Of a stretch of DNA of 48,327 nucleotides, positions 1 to 9,463 are shown in pieces. The notes under the pieces are model-generated. The model made no database searches and was not told where the DNA came from. It was given only the letters and a program-made list of their open reading frames with translations. The stretch's first letter is position 1. Every line of letters starts with the position of its first letter. This stretch comes from Geobacteraceae bacterium (GTDB taxonomy: Bacteria; Desulfobacterota; Desulfuromonadia; Desulfuromonadales; Geopsychrobacteraceae): positions 1-48,327 of the forward strand of contig SLDV01000073.1 in the NCBI GenBank assembly GCA_007125165.1, read 5' to 3'. The translations under genes and the position numbers were made by a program.

Positions 1-406
1 CGAGTAAATATTGTTCCAGCCGTGTCGATGCCACTGGACGTCGTTGCTCATCGTGGCAGACCCGAACCAGATACCGGCGTCCAATCTGCATCGGTTCCTG
101 CTGTTCCTTTGCCGGGACAAGAATATCCTTATCGAGCCCCCAGTCGAGGAAGGCCCCCTGTGGTCCTTTGCTCTTGACCTGCAATAGGGCATATTCTCCC
201 ACCTGTGCCATCGCTTTTGCTGTTGTCGCTCGCAGTTTGTGAGTACGATCCAGGTAGAGAAACACCATCACAGCATCACCTGTCTGTGGTTCTGCCGGGC
301 ATTCACTGCGCGGTAGCAGTAGCTCTTCTCCCGCGGCATCGAGCCAGACTCCCGCTGTAGCGATGCGGGTAATGGTAAGATGGTAATAATAGCCCGGTAG
401 CAGCAT
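1..406 (-). CDS. CvfB/YitL-family S1-like RNA-binding protein (partial, N-terminal part)
   Basis: The visible 135 codons start at an ATG at 406 and run off the left edge, so the C-terminus is missing. The order of motifs matches CvfB/YitL: an N-terminal S1-like beta barrel (LTITRIATAGVWLDA...), a GDAVMVFLYLD strand, KAMAQVGEYALLQV, then the second S1-like repeat with GAFLDWGLDKDILVP, and the start of a VASTRLEQYL segment. In this family the proteins have tandem S1 domains and a winged-helix end, bind RNA and affect gene expression in the cytoplasm. The start lies 3 nt after the TGA of the upstream MFS gene, with GGAG inside that gene's last codons, so the two are probably translationally coupled. 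Family assignment is good; the target RNA is unknown. Confidence 0.85.
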   Translation of the reverse strand, partial: MLLPGYYYHLTITRIATAGVWLDAAGEELLLPRSECPAEPQTGDAVMVFLYLDRTHKLRATTAKAMAQVGEYALLQVKSKGPQGAFLDWGLDKDILVPAKEQQEPMQIGRRYLVRVCHDEQRRPVASTRLEQYLL

Positions 407-409
407 TGG

Positions 410-1588
410 TCATTGGTCTCCTGATGTGGCCGGTGTTGTTTCCGGTATAAATATCCGCCGACAACTGAAATAGCCGAGGACACAGATCCCGCCCAGCAGC
501 AGCAGGAAGGAGCTCCAGCCGAATTGTCGATAAATGATGCCGGGGGCAATAGAACCGATACTGCCGCCGGCGTAATAAAAAGCCACGTAAAGTCCGTTAG
601 TCAGACCGCGATGGTTGTTGCCGGCCATCTGGTTGACCAGCCCTGAAGCCGTGGTATGGACCAGAAACATGACACCACAGAAAAGGAACATGGAAACAAA
701 GAGAATTGCAACAAAAGGGGTGGCCAGGCAGGCCAGAACCGCCCCGAGTAACAGCAGCCCGCCACGAATGACCGGCACCTCCCCGCCCCAGTAACGGATC
801 AGCCAGGGTGCGCCCAGGGAGGTGGCGATTCCCATCATGTAGCCGGAATAAATCAGGCCGATGCGCATGGAGTCGGCCTTATCGCTCAAATCGGTGAGGC
901 GAAAGGGGATAAAGTTCATGACTGCCGAAAACACCAGAAACAGGCAGAAAACGCCTAGATACAGAGGGAGAAAATTTGGTTTGCGCAGGACCTCCAGCAT
1001 TGCTCGGGGGTGGGGACGGACAAATTTTGCTGCGACGGCCGGTTTAAGTCTGAACAGCATAACAGAGGCAATCAGCAGACTAACAGCAAGAAGAACAAAA
1101 CTCAGTCGCCAGCCGAAAAAATTGGCAATCAAACCGGAGACAGCACGACCGGCAAAGCCGCCGAAGATCGTCGCGGCAATATAGATGGCCATGGTGCGCT
1201 GCAGGTTATCAGCAGTGGCACGGGCCGACAACCAGGTCATCAGGGAAGTGAGCAGGGCGGGAATCAGTAACCCCTGGAAGAGGCGAATGGCAAGGAGCTG
1301 TCCAAAGCTGGTAGCAACAGCAAACAGCAGGGCGGAAAGGGCCAGCAAGGGAACCGCCAGCTTGAGGATGCGGATAGGCGCAACCGTCTCCAGCAGATAG
1401 CCATAGACCAGCGGTGCCAGGGCCAGAGGGATGAAGGTGACAGTTGTCAGAGCGGCTGCGGCTTCCCGGCTGACGCCAAAGTACTGCTGCAGCTCCGGCA
1501 GCAGGGGTTGCGGCGCATACAGGGCCGACAGGGCCAGTATGGAAGTCAGGATAATGGGAGCCAGTTCGATGTAGCGGTGCTGAGGCAT
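410..1588 (-). CDS. MFS transporter, YnfM-like
   Basis: A 392-residue, very hydrophobic protein with about 12 predicted membrane segments, a typical length for the major facilitator superfamily. The first half carries the usual spacing of segments starting at ILTSILALSALYAPQPLLPELQ. This N-terminus, with YAPQPLLPELQQYFGVS, resembles the YnfM/arabinose-efflux-like subgroup of drug or metabolite exporters. It should export a small molecule across the inner membrane using the proton gradient; the substrate cannot be read from sequence. It precedes the CvfB gene by 3 nt on the same strand and follows the TolC-like gene by about 70 nt, so it may be co-transcribed with the efflux operon. No strong ribosome binding site is seen before the ATG. 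Confidence 0.85.
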   Translation of the reverse strand: MPQHRYIELAPIILTSILALSALYAPQPLLPELQQYFGVSREAAAALTTVTFIPLALAPLVYGYLLETVAPIRILKLAVPLLALSALLFAVATSFGQLLAIRLFQGLLIPALLTSLMTWLSARATADNLQRTMAIYIAATIFGGFAGRAVSGLIANFFGWRLSFVLLAVSLLIASVMLFRLKPAVAAKFVRPHPRAMLEVLRKPNFLPLYLGVFCLFLVFSAVMNFIPFRLTDLSDKADSMRIGLIYSGYMMGIATSLGAPWLIRYWGGEVPVIRGGLLLLGAVLACLATPFVAILFVSMFLFCGVMFLVHTTASGLVNQMAGNNHRGLTNGLYVAFYYAGGSIGSIAPGIIYRQFGWSSFLLLLGGICVLGYFSCRRIFIPETTPATSGDQ

Positions 1589-1659
1589 GATAGTCGATCA
1601 CTTTTGCAGAAGTTGTTGCTTCATGCTGTAGCAAAAAAGGTGGGAACTGTACAGGGAAT

Positions 1660-3063
1660 TCAGCGGGAGTCCTCAGGGTCTGTTTGCCAGCCACCACCTA
1701 GGGCTTTATATAAATCAACAGTAGCGCTCAAGCGTGACAACCGTTGCTGAATCAACTGATCCTCAACCGAAAAGAGGTTGCGCTGGGCATCGAGCAGGGT
1801 GGTCAGGCCGTCACTGCCTTCTTTGAAACGCAATTCCGACAACTCAAGGGAGCGGGCGGTTTCATCACGAATGGCGCGCTGAGTCTGTTCCTGAATCCTG
1901 GTGCGTTCAACGATTCCCAGGGCATCATCGACCTCTTTAAGGGCAATCAGCACTGTTTTGCGCCAGTTTTCGACCAGTACCCGACGTTCAGACTCCCGCG
2001 AGGTCACCTGGCCTCGCAAGCGTCCGCCGTCGAACAAGGCCCGGGTCATCCCCAAAATGAGGTCAGCGGAATGCGCCGGGTTGCCCAGCCCGAAAAAGGC
2101 AAATTCGCTCCCGGAAAGAAGACTCGACAAGCCCAGGTTCAATTTCAGCGGAAACAGTGCCGCCCGTGCCACGGCGATATTCGCACTGGCTGCATACAAA
2201 CGTTCCTCGGCAGCAGCGACATCAGGTCTGCGGATCAGCAATTCACCTGGTAGAAACGTTGAAACCTCAGGCACCAGCACATCGTCCAGCCCTTGTCCGT
2301 TGACATCAAAACCTTGCGGGAGGTTCCCGATCAGTAGTGCCAGAGCACGCAACAGTTGTCGCTCCTGCATTTCCAGGGGCAACAGCGAGTCGCGCTGGGT
2401 CATGACGGCGGTGCGCTGCCGGCTGACATCCAGAGCTGTTGCCGCACCGTATCGATAACGTGCTTCAACGATGGCGAACAGCCGTTCTGCAATGTCCAGG
2501 TTACGTCGGGCGATGGCCAGGCGATCTCGTACTGCCAGTACCTGCCAGTAGGCCCCAGCTACTCCGGCGACCAGGGACAGCCGTGTTGCTTCATAGTCGT
2601 GACGGGTGGCAGCAAAAGAAGCTTTGCCGCCCTCCCAGGCGACAAGGTTGGTTCCCCAGATATCGATTTCATAGTTGATGGACAATCCGGCCCTGGAACT
2701 TTCAGCACTGACCGAGCCACTGTCACTGGTATAGCTGCGACCAGTGCGGGTAACCGCTTCCAGATTAAGAGTCGGAAACAACGATGCTCTGGTATTGCGC
2801 AAGGCGATTTCAGCCTGCAGCACCCGTTCGGTGGCAATGCGGATATCAGGGCTGTCGGACAGGCTTGCGGCAATCAGTTGCTCAAGCTCTGTCGAGTTGA
2901 AAGCACGCCACCAGTCTTTTTCAAGGGGTTGAGCAGTTAGTGCGGTTGTTTCATCCCAGGCAGGTGGCGCAGGCAGTTCCGGAGGCTGGTGGTTGATTGG
3001 TAGCGTACAGCCGGCAAGCAGGGTCACGAGGGTGGCGATTATCAGATAATGTAATTTTACCAT
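1660..3063 (-). CDS. Outer-membrane efflux lipoprotein, NodT/TolC-like
   Basis: This 467-residue protein opens with a lipoprotein signal peptide ending in LLAGC (Cys19), followed by a Pro-rich linker. It then has two tandem outer-membrane-efflux repeats rich in long amphipathic helices, including TERVLQAEIALRNTRASLFPTLNLEAVTRTG and LIRRPDVAAAEERLYAASANIAVARAALFP. The LIRRPDV motif is diagnostic of the NodT/OprM family. Trimers of such proteins form the exit duct across the outer membrane. It is the third gene of the macA-macB operon and lies 23 nt after macB, which makes it the likely dedicated exit channel. The imperfect direct repeat ACAGATGGTA lies just before the start codon, where I see no good Shine-Dalgarno sequence. 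Confidence 0.92.
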   Translation of the reverse strand: MVKLHYLIIATLVTLLAGCTLPINHQPPELPAPPAWDETTALTAQPLEKDWWRAFNSTELEQLIAASLSDSPDIRIATERVLQAEIALRNTRASLFPTLNLEAVTRTGRSYTSDSGSVSAESSRAGLSINYEIDIWGTNLVAWEGGKASFAATRHDYEATRLSLVAGVAGAYWQVLAVRDRLAIARRNLDIAERLFAIVEARYRYGAATALDVSRQRTAVMTQRDSLLPLEMQERQLLRALALLIGNLPQGFDVNGQGLDDVLVPEVSTFLPGELLIRRPDVAAAEERLYAASANIAVARAALFPLKLNLGLSSLLSGSEFAFFGLGNPAHSADLILGMTRALFDGGRLRGQVTSRESERRVLVENWRKTVLIALKEVDDALGIVERTRIQEQTQRAIRDETARSLELSELRFKEGSDGLTTLLDAQRNLFSVEDQLIQQRLSRLSATVDLYKALGGGWQTDPEDSR

Positions 3064-3086
3064 CTGTATACCATCTGTAAAAAAAC

Positions 3087-5024
3087 CTATTCCGAGGCCA
3101 GGGCAACAACCGGATCAAGTCGGGCGGCCTTACGCGCGGGAAAATAACCAAACACCAGGCCGGTAATAAAGGCACAACCAAAGGCGAGAATGACCGGCAG
3201 GAGCGAATAGTGAATCGGTGTGTCAAAAGATGCCACCACAGCGGCCGTGCCGAGGCCGGCCACCACGCCGATGACGCCACCCAGAGCAGTGACAACCAGT
3301 GCTTCAATCAGAAACTGTTGCTGAATATTGCGGGTGCGGGCACCGGTTGCCATGCGGATACCGATTTCACGGGTGCGTTCGGTGACACTGACGAGCATGA
3401 TGTTCATGACACCGATACCGCCAACAAGCAGGGAGATGGCGGCTATAGAGCCCAGCAGAATGGTCAGGGTGTTCTGGGTTTCGGTGATGCTGTCGATGAT
3501 TGAGGCCATGTTGCGGATTTGAAAATCCTCAATACCGCCGTGGCGCAACAGCAGCAGTTGTTGCAGTTGTTGCTGGGTTTCCTCGATGCGCGAGACATCG
3601 TCAACGGCGACGGTGATGTTGCGCAGGTGACGTTGTCCGGTCAGACGCAAACTGCCGGTAGTGTAAGGAACTAAGACCACGTCATCCTGATCGGTGCCAC
3701 CCAGTCCGGCTCCCATAGGCGCCATGACGCCGATGATCTGGAAGGGGATATTGTTGATCAGCAGATATTCCCCGACAGGATCGGTCTGCGGGAAAAGAGC
3801 CCGGGCAACGGTCTGGCCGAGCACAGCCACGGTAGCATAGTTGCGCTCATCCATTTCGGTAAAAAAGGTGCCGTCGGCCAGGCTCCAGCGGCGGACAATA
3901 ACAAAATCTGCCGATGTACTGTTGAGGCTGGTGCGGTGGTCAAATTCTCCGGCACGCACCGTGATAGCGCTACTCTGTTCGGGAATAGCCGCGAGAATGT
4001 TGGGAAGGTCGCGGACGGCAATCGCGTCTTCGGGGATCAGGGTAGCTATGCCGCCGGTTCCGCGTATATTAGGAGCCCCCGGCCTGACCATCAGCAGGTT
4101 GCTGCCAAGCACGCTGATACGTTCAACCACCGCCTGTTTGGCCCCGTCACCAATGGCGAGCATGGTGATCACTGAGGCAACACCGATCACGATGCCGAGC
4201 AGGGTCAGAATGGTGCGGAAAATGTTGCTGCGCAGGGAGCGTACTGCGGTTCGGGTCGCCTCAAACAGCTCTGCTGTGTAGGAATTGGATGCGGCTGGTG
4301 TGGACAGTTCAAGAGAACGGGAAATGCTCGGGTCCGGATTGGAGTCTGACACAATCAGGCCGTCGCGGATTTCTATAATGCGGTCGGCATGATCAGCTAT
4401 CATCTGTTCATGGGTAATGAGGATGATGGTATGGCCACGCTGAGACAGTTCTGCCAGCAGCTTCATCACTTCGGCACCGCTGTGACTGTCCAGTGCCCCG
4501 GTAGGCTCATCGGCAAGAATCACCCGGCCGCCGTTCATCAGCGCCCTGGCGATGGAGACACGTTGTTGCTGACCGCCCGAGAGTTGTGTCGGCCGATAGG
4601 TCATGCGCTCTTCAAGCCCCAGTTCCGCCAGCAGACGGGTAGCCCGTGCGCGTCGTTCAGTATGGGGTACCCCGGCATAAACAGAGGGAATTTCGACATT
4701 TTCCGATGCCGTCGCGGTAGCGATGAGATGATAGTTCTGGAAAATAAACCCGAACTCCTCCCGTCTTAACCGCGCCAGTTCGTCTTTGGACAGAGTCGCC
4801 ACCTTCTGCCCCATGAAGAGGTAGTCGCCCGAGGTCGGCCGGTCGAGGCAACCGAGAAGATTCATCAGGGTTGTCTTGCCGGAACCGGAAGCGCCCATGA
4901 TGGCGACGAATTCTCCGGGATAGATGCGCAGGTCAATGCCGTGCAGAACCCGGGTGGCAAGATCGCCCCGAAAATAGGTTTTAGTGACGTTGTGAAGTTC
5001 AATCAAGGGTTGGTTCATGATCAT
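3087..5024 (-). CDS. macB: MacB-type ABC exporter (ATPase-permease fusion)
   Basis: About 645 residues. The N-terminal ATPase domain has Walker [10 protein letters not shown], signature LSGGQQQR and Walker [13 protein letters not shown]. Then come a first membrane helix ([20 protein letters not shown]), a large periplasmic MacB_PCD domain, and three C-terminal helices of the FtsX type (the last near [28 protein letters not shown]). This is the layout of MacB, a mechanotransmitting exporter of macrolides, lipopeptides or virulence factors that works with a MacA adaptor and a TolC duct. Both partners flank it here. Possible starts are TTG 5030, ATG 5024 and ATG 5018; all overlap or abut the macA stop (TGA at 5029-5027), implying translational coupling. 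The substrate is unknown. Confidence 0.93.
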   Translation of the reverse strand: MIMNQPLIELHNVTKTYFRGDLATRVLHGIDLRIYPGEFVAIMGASGSGKTTLMNLLGCLDRPTSGDYLFMGQKVATLSKDELARLRREEFGFIFQNYHLIATATASENVEIPSVYAGVPHTERRARATRLLAELGLEERMTYRPTQLSGGQQQRVSIARALMNGGRVILADEPTGALDSHSGAEVMKLLAELSQRGHTIILITHEQMIADHADRIIEIRDGLIVSDSNPDPSISRSLELSTPAASNSYTAELFEATRTAVRSLRSNIFRTILTLLGIVIGVASVITMLAIGDGAKQAVVERISVLGSNLLMVRPGAPNIRGTGGIATLIPEDAIAVRDLPNILAAIPEQSSAITVRAGEFDHRTSLNSTSADFVIVRRWSLADGTFFTEMDERNYATVAVLGQTVARALFPQTDPVGEYLLINNIPFQIIGVMAPMGAGLGGTDQDDVVLVPYTTGSLRLTGQRHLRNITVAVDDVSRIEETQQQLQQLLLLRHGGIEDFQIRNMASIIDSITETQNTLTILLGSIAAISLLVGGIGVMNIMLVSVTERTREIGIRMATGARTRNIQQQFLIEALVVTALGGVIGVVAGLGTAAVVASFDTPIHYSLLPVILAFGCAFITGLVFGYFPARKAARLDPVVALASE

Positions 5025-5026
5025 TG

Positions 5027-6229
5027 TCAACGTAGGCGCGCGCCCATGGAGGGTCTTGTCTGGCCGCTGCGTTGATGGGTGTTGGTGCCGGCCGAGGAAA
5101 CAACCTCTTCCCCTTCGCCGAGTCCATCGAGAACCTGGACCTGAATCCGGTTGCCGATCCCGATCCTGATTTGCCTTTCTTCGAGGTTGTTGTTGCGGTC
5201 CCGTACCGTCACTGTTGCCATGACTCCAGTCTGGTCGGATGCCGCCTGGCCACTACGCTGTGGGCTGACGGCAGTAGCCGGAATCAGGAGAGCATCCTGG
5301 GCCGCGGCGATGACAAAAAACACCTGTGCGGTCATTTGCGGCAACAGGTTGCGATCGCTGTTATCAACATCAAAGAGGGCGCTGTATAACACCACATTGT
5401 TTTCCACTACCGGTGTCGGCTCAATCCGATAGAGGGTGCCGTGCCAGCGCTGATTGCGGCCTCCCAGGGTAGTGAAATAGGCATCAAGGCCGACCTGCAG
5501 GCGGGTGATGTCAGCCTCGGAGACCCGGGTTTTAACCGTCATGGTTGACAGGTCAGCGATCTGCATCAGTATCGGCGCCTGCTGACTGGCGTTGATGGTT
5601 TGCCCCTGGCGGGCGCTGATGGAGACAATGGTGCCGTCCATTGGCGCATATATCCGGGCATAGCTTAAATTAGCCTCATCGGCGCGCACGGAAGACTCGG
5701 TTTGTTCGATCTGCGCCATGAGCATCTCGATCTGGGCTTTGGCCGACTGAAAGGCGGCTGCGGCATTCTGGGCACTTTCTTCGGTAGTGGCCTGGGCGGC
5801 CAGCAGGTTTTGCTGGCGTTGGTGCTGTATGCGTGACAGTTCCAGTTGGGCTTCACGATCCTTCAGCAGGGCCCGTTGATAGCGTAGCTGGGCACGGCTG
5901 GCATCAACTTTGGCCATAAATAACGTCGGGTCAATTTCAGCCAGCAAATCGCCGTTTTTCACTTCATCTCCGACTTCTACGTGAATTCTATGCAACTGTC
6001 CGGAAACCTGGGCGCCAACATCAACAAAATCACGGGGCTGGAGGGTGCCGGAGGCCGTCACCAGATCCTCAATGTCGCCGCGCTGCACCCTTATCGTTGC
6101 GAATTCGGGAGTTTTATCCTTATGCCTGGTGGTGTAAAACCAGCCGCCGGTCGCCGCGCTGATCAGCAGCAGGAGGATGATGGCAGGCAACAGGAATTTG
6201 CCCTGCTGATTGAACCGGGGTGCTCGCAT
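5027..6229 (-). CDS. macA: MacA-type periplasmic adaptor (membrane fusion protein)
   Basis: A 400-residue membrane fusion protein. An N-terminal membrane anchor ([21 protein letters not shown]) is followed by a barrel-sandwich/lipoyl half ([28 protein letters not shown]), a long alpha-helical hairpin (about residues 95-180, heptad-rich and Gln-rich), the second lipoyl half ([31 protein letters not shown]), a beta barrel and the membrane-proximal domain. This order is that of MacA/HlyD-type adaptors that link MacB to a TolC-like trimer. It is the first gene of the macA-macB-tolC-like operon. A GAGGAT sequence precedes the ATG by about nine bases. The leader carries a CACGAAAA-type repeat (6277-6304). 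Confidence 0.92.
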   Translation of the reverse strand: MRAPRFNQQGKFLLPAIILLLLISAATGGWFYTTRHKDKTPEFATIRVQRGDIEDLVTASGTLQPRDFVDVGAQVSGQLHRIHVEVGDEVKNGDLLAEIDPTLFMAKVDASRAQLRYQRALLKDREAQLELSRIQHQRQQNLLAAQATTEESAQNAAAAFQSAKAQIEMLMAQIEQTESSVRADEANLSYARIYAPMDGTIVSISARQGQTINASQQAPILMQIADLSTMTVKTRVSEADITRLQVGLDAYFTTLGGRNQRWHGTLYRIEPTPVVENNVVLYSALFDVDNSDRNLLPQMTAQVFFVIAAAQDALLIPATAVSPQRSGQAASDQTGVMATVTVRDRNNNLEERQIRIGIGNRIQVQVLDGLGEGEEVVSSAGTNTHQRSGQTRPSMGARLR

Positions 6230-6567
6230 GATGGTGAGTAATCCTCGCTACGCTAAACCTAAAAACGCTTTCGAGTCCACGGAAAACACGAAAAGACACG
6301 AAACTTAAATCCTTAAAGAAAATAGCAATTCACTAAGCAGGTTACCCAATGAAGCTGTATGTCTATCTGATCTAGTTCGTGATTTCCGCGGAACAAGAGC
6401 TTTTCCAGGGTAAAATCTCTTTGGCTCGAGCTAAAAAACAGGCTGAAAGCTTCCCCCGACGAAGGGGCTCTATCCAGCAGTTAATCATGCCAATGGCCAA
6501 AATAGCGCCACCGCTCAGTAAGTACTATAGCCAAAAACCGGTTTTCGATGTGTGTAATTGTGTAAAG
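6230..6567. other. Intergenic region before macA
   Basis: About 340 bases between macA and the CDF transporter gene, both on the minus strand. It should hold the macA promoter, but I cannot point to convincing -35/-10 boxes. It contains a CACGAAAA-type short repeat (6277-6304) and a weak CCCC/GGGG hairpin around 6452-6472. The open frame 6379-6576 on the plus strand has no ribosome binding site and no recognisable family, so I do not call it a gene. Confidence 0.5.
6277..6304. repeat. CACGAAAA-type degenerate interspersed repeat
   Basis: The stretch reads CCACGGAAAACACGAAAA followed by GACACGAAAC. It is three imperfect copies of a CACG(G/A)AAA unit with a period of about nine bases. Similar CACGGAAAACACG strings are, as I recall, scattered in intergenic DNA of many environmental bacteria. 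No function is evident. It lies in the macA leader. Confidence 0.5.
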
Positions 6568-7575
6568 TTATGTTGATTCGGCAGGCAGTTCGCACTCCTG
6601 GCAGATCATAACCTCGATTACCGGATGGTGGATCTGCGGCAGATCGGCCAAGCGCTCTTTATAATCTTCAGGACCGGCATGGCTGTGGCAGACGACGGAT
6701 GCTACCAGAACCCAGCTCTTTTGCCCGACCGACCACAGGTGCAGATCGACGACCTGGCTGTCAGGGACGGATTCGAGACGCTGCCGCACCTGTTCGCGCA
6801 TGGCTTCGGGGGCTTCGGCATCGAGGAGGACGGCCCCGGTCTGGCGCAGCAGGCCGACGGCCCAGCGCAGAATTACCGCAGAGGCGACCAGGGCAATGAG
6901 GGGGTCAAGCCAGTTCCACCCCCAGGCCCAGGCGGCGATCAGCCCGATAATGGCAGCAACCGATGTTACCGCATCGGCAATAACATGTACCAGGGCTGCG
7001 CGCAGATTATGATCATGGTGATGGTGGGACTGTTTATGTTCAGGATTATTGTTTTCTTTTTTATCATGAACAGAGTAGTGATCATGAACATGATCGTTGC
7101 TTCCTGCCAGCAGCCAGGCACACAGCAGGTTGACGATCAGACCGAGGACCGCTACCAGCAGCGCCTCGCGAGCGAGCAAAACAGTTGGATTGATCAGGCG
7201 CAGAATCGATTCATAGACCAGCCAGATGACCGACAGACCCAGTAGCAGGGCACTGGTAAAGGCCGCCAGATCACCAATTTTGCCGCTGCCAAGACTGAAG
7301 CGGCGATTTTCGGCATGGTGGCGGGTCAGATAGTAGGCTCCTGCCGCCAGCCCCAGGGCGACGGTGTGTCCACCCATATGGACACCATCGGCCAGCAGGG
7401 CCATGGAACCGGTCAGCCAGCCACCGATTATTTCTGCGACCATGGTGATCAGGGTTAAAACGGTAGCGACCAGGGTGCGATTTTCGGCCCTGCTGCGTTT
7501 ACCGTGACCAAAGTCATGGCGATAGCAGACCTGTCCGGCCAGGCAGTTGCTGTTGGAAACAGGTGGTACTGACAT
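6568..7575 (-). CDS. dmeF: CDF-family Co/Ni efflux transporter, DmeF-like
   Basis: A 335-residue cation diffusion facilitator: six membrane helices plus a C-terminal cytoplasmic domain (REQVRQRLESVPDSQVVDLHLWSVG). In helix 2 the metal site is LADGVHMGGHTVAL (His66, His70), the ADGxHMxxH form typical of the DmeF cobalt/nickel subgroup rather than the HxxxD of zinc exporters. Helix 5 has HVIAD. The N-terminus has CYRHDFGH. The loop between helices 4 and 5 is rich in His (HVHDHYSVHD, HKQSHHHHDH), a likely metal sensor or buffer. I chose ATG 7575 because TGAGG lies six bases upstream; an in-frame TTG at 7587 would consume that site. It is divergent from the DUF1007-NicO pair, which supports a Co/Ni role. 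The subgroup call is weaker than the family call. Confidence 0.88.
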   Translation of the reverse strand: MSVPPVSNSNCLAGQVCYRHDFGHGKRSRAENRTLVATVLTLITMVAEIIGGWLTGSMALLADGVHMGGHTVALGLAAGAYYLTRHHAENRRFSLGSGKIGDLAAFTSALLLGLSVIWLVYESILRLINPTVLLAREALLVAVLGLIVNLLCAWLLAGSNDHVHDHYSVHDKKENNNPEHKQSHHHHDHNLRAALVHVIADAVTSVAAIIGLIAAWAWGWNWLDPLIALVASAVILRWAVGLLRQTGAVLLDAEAPEAMREQVRQRLESVPDSQVVDLHLWSVGQKSWVLVASVVCHSHAGPEDYKERLADLPQIHHPVIEVMICQECELPAEST

Positions 7576-7754
7576 GGTCAACCTCAATTGGATAATCTAT
7601 GAATTCAAGTTAACAGCGTGGCACAGGGGAGGATATCCGGTCAAGATAGCTACCATTTGAAGAGATTTTACGTTCAATATCCATATTTACTTTATTGTCA
7701 TATCCAGTTTCACTTCACTGTTCCGGTTACGTCAAAAAGGCCGGTTGCCTGCAC

Positions 7755-7832
7755 TCCAAACCTGATTGAAATTTCCCTGCTGATCGCGCTAGGATGTTCG
7801 GTAGTTGTAATTCATCCACTGCGAGGCTGGCG
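7755..7832 (+). promoter_or_regulatory. Possible promoter and RBS for the DUF1007-NicO operon
   Basis: TTGAAA at about 7767 and TAGGAT 18 bases further on resemble a sigma-70 -35/-10 pair. GAGG at 7823-7826 lies six bases before the ATG at 7833 and fixes that start. I found no convincing NikR-type or RcnR-type operator in the 257-base gap shared with the divergent dmeF-like gene. Confidence 0.35.
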
Positions 7833-8435
7833 ATGAGAAGGTTGGTGATCTGTTGGTTGTGTATTATCGTTCTGACAGCCGGACATTCCGGTGTGGCCAC
7901 TGCCCACCCTCATGTGTGGATCGATTATTCCGTAACCGTTGTATTTGACGATCAGCAGCTTACCGGTTTCGAAATGGAGTGGATTATTGATGCCATGCTC
8001 AGCGAGCAGATCATTTACGAAAATGGACTGTCAGCAGGGATGGCAGATTTTCAGCAGGCCGAGGCGGTTCGAACAGGATATTTCGATAACCTGCGCCACT
8101 ACAACTATTTTACCCACATCTGGATCGATGACTGGCGTTTCTGGGTTGAAATCGTGCAGGACTTTTCTGTTGAAGTACGCGATCGTTTGATTGTCTACCG
8201 TTTTTTTGTTCCCTGTATTGTGCCGGTAGAAGCAGCCGCTCAATCGATACGCCTGATTGCCTCGGACCCGGATATTTTCGTCGACTTCAGGTGGCATCTG
8301 CAAAATCCTGTGCAGATCAAGCAAAGCGGTGGTGTGACGGCAGATGCTGAGCTGGTCCGTGACTCATCACGGAGTATTGTTCCCGATTTTGTCACCCCAC
8401 TGGTTCTTCAGGTCGATTTTCGAACGGACGGTTGA
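7833..8435 (+). CDS. DUF1007 periplasmic protein (metal transport accessory)
   Basis: 200 residues. A signal peptide (MRRLVICWLCIIVLTAGHSG...ATA) is predicted to be cut before HPHVWIDYSV, leaving a mature N-terminus of His-Pro-His. The body has the DUF1007 pattern: HPHVWIDY, a conserved GFEMEWIIDAMLSEQI segment, and HIWIDDWRFWVEIVQDFSVEV. DUF1007 proteins (COG3683) are periplasmic partners of NicO/RcnA-like permeases and are almost always encoded beside them, as here. The start at 7833 has GAGG six bases upstream. The stop (TGA 8433-8435) overlaps the start of the permease gene by one base. The direction of transport and the metal are not established by the sequence; Co or Ni is likely from the neighbours. 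Confidence 0.85.
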   Translation: MRRLVICWLCIIVLTAGHSGVATAHPHVWIDYSVTVVFDDQQLTGFEMEWIIDAMLSEQIIYENGLSAGMADFQQAEAVRTGYFDNLRHYNYFTHIWIDDWRFWVEIVQDFSVEVRDRLIVYRFFVPCIVPVEAAAQSIRLIASDPDIFVDFRWHLQNPVQIKQSGGVTADAELVRDSSRSIVPDFVTPLVLQVDFRTDG

Positions 8436-9367
8436 TGAAGTTTCTTTGTGTCGTCGCTGTCATCATTGGTCTGTTGCTGCCGGTATCTGTTGCGGCCAAT
8501 AATCCCTTCACTACGCCATCATCCGGTACAGACCGGGCAGCGGTTGACAGAACCGTTACCCAGTCGTCCGACAATGTTACGCCCCATCCGCTCTACCTGT
8601 TGATCAGCTCCTTGCAGCGCGATTTGCGCCGTCAGATGACAGATCTGGCAGCGGAAATCAGAGAAAATCCGGCAGGCACTACAACCATTAAGTTTCTTTT
8701 ACTGGTAGCGGTGTTCGGTGCTGTACATGCCCTTGGGCCCGGTCACGGCAAGGCGTTCGTATGTGCCTGGTTTCTTGCCCATAAGGGGGGCATTCGCAAG
8801 GCCCTGATGTTTGGACATCTGATTACCTTCATGCATGTTTTGTCGGCAACACTGCTGGTGTTGTTGATGTTGTGGCTGGGTCGTCAGTTGAGTTTTGCCG
8901 GATTTCAACAGTGGGAAGGTGGAATACAGCAATTCAGTTTTATGCTGATTATTCTGATCGGTGCATTTTTACTGCTACGTACTCTGTATGATATAGCCAA
9001 AGGTTGGCGAACCCCGGACACAGCCAACCAGGAGTCTAGTCCGGCAAGCGGCAGCTTTTCTGCTTTGGCCCTGACGGCGGGGATGATTCCCTGTCCCGGT
9101 GCAGCACTGATCCTGCTGTTTTCCTCCAGCCTGGGCATTTTCTGGTTGGGGCTGGTGGCTATGCCGGTGCTGGCGTTGGGTATGGGTGCGACGAACAGCA
9201 TGGTCGGCATTGCCACCATCGGTTCGCGCAACGCTATTCTCAAGTTGACTTGCGGCTCGCCGATTATCTGGCGGTATGCCTGGCAACTGCTGGCGCTCTG
9301 TGGGTCATCAATTGTGCTCTTGCTCGGGATTGTTCTTTACACTGGCGGTTTGTCTGCCGCCTTCTGA
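8435..9367 (+). CDS. NicO/RcnA-like nickel-cobalt permease
   Basis: 310 residues. A cleavable-looking leader ends near VSVAANN, and a roughly 70-residue exported segment precedes the membrane domain. The first membrane helix carries GAVHALGPGHGKAFV, the HxxxPGHGKA signature of the NicO (RcnA/NreB) family. Further hallmarks are HVLSATLLV and GMIPCPGAALILLFSSSLG. About six membrane helices follow the leader. Unlike E. coli RcnA there is no long His-rich loop. Family members move Ni2+ or Co2+ across the inner membrane, mostly outward; with a DUF1007 partner the direction is less certain. It is translationally coupled to the DUF1007 gene (ATG 8435 overlaps its TGA; an alternative TTG lies at 8432). 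Confidence 0.85.
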   Translation: MKFLCVVAVIIGLLLPVSVAANNPFTTPSSGTDRAAVDRTVTQSSDNVTPHPLYLLISSLQRDLRRQMTDLAAEIRENPAGTTTIKFLLLVAVFGAVHALGPGHGKAFVCAWFLAHKGGIRKALMFGHLITFMHVLSATLLVLLMLWLGRQLSFAGFQQWEGGIQQFSFMLIILIGAFLLLRTLYDIAKGWRTPDTANQESSPASGSFSALALTAGMIPCPGAALILLFSSSLGIFWLGLVAMPVLALGMGATNSMVGIATIGSRNAILKLTCGSPIIWRYAWQLLALCGSSIVLLLGIVLYTGGLSAAF

Positions 9368-9370
9368 CAG

Positions 9371-9463
9371 TTATTTCCCACAGTGGCAATTCTTGCAGCC
9401 GACACAGGGTTTCTTCGGTTTTTCAGATGTTTTGCTTTGTGCTTCCATCTGATTTTTCAGCAT
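9371..9463 (-). CDS. Candidate small Cys-rich protein (30 residues)
   Basis: An open frame reads from ATG 9463 to TAA 9371 and encodes 30 residues: a polar N-terminal half rich in Gln, Ser and Lys, then a compact C-terminal cluster PCVGCKNCHCGK with four Cys and one His. GGAG sits six bases upstream of the ATG, a good ribosome binding site. The same frame stays open further upstream to ATG 9478 and GTG 9520, where the extra residues VDWSKKPFIGLASSMLEIIM would make a 49-residue form, so the true start is uncertain. The CxxCxxCxC arrangement could bind a soft metal or an Fe-S unit. It lies tail-to-tail with the NicO gene, four bases apart. I do not recognise the family. Confidence 0.5.
   Translation of the reverse strand: MLKNQMEAQSKTSEKPKKPCVGCKNCHCGK

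Noticed and set aside
6379-6576. A 65-codon plus-strand open frame between macA and the CDF gene
   Set aside because: It starts at GTG without a ribosome binding site, runs into the end of the CDF gene on the other strand, and resembles no known family.
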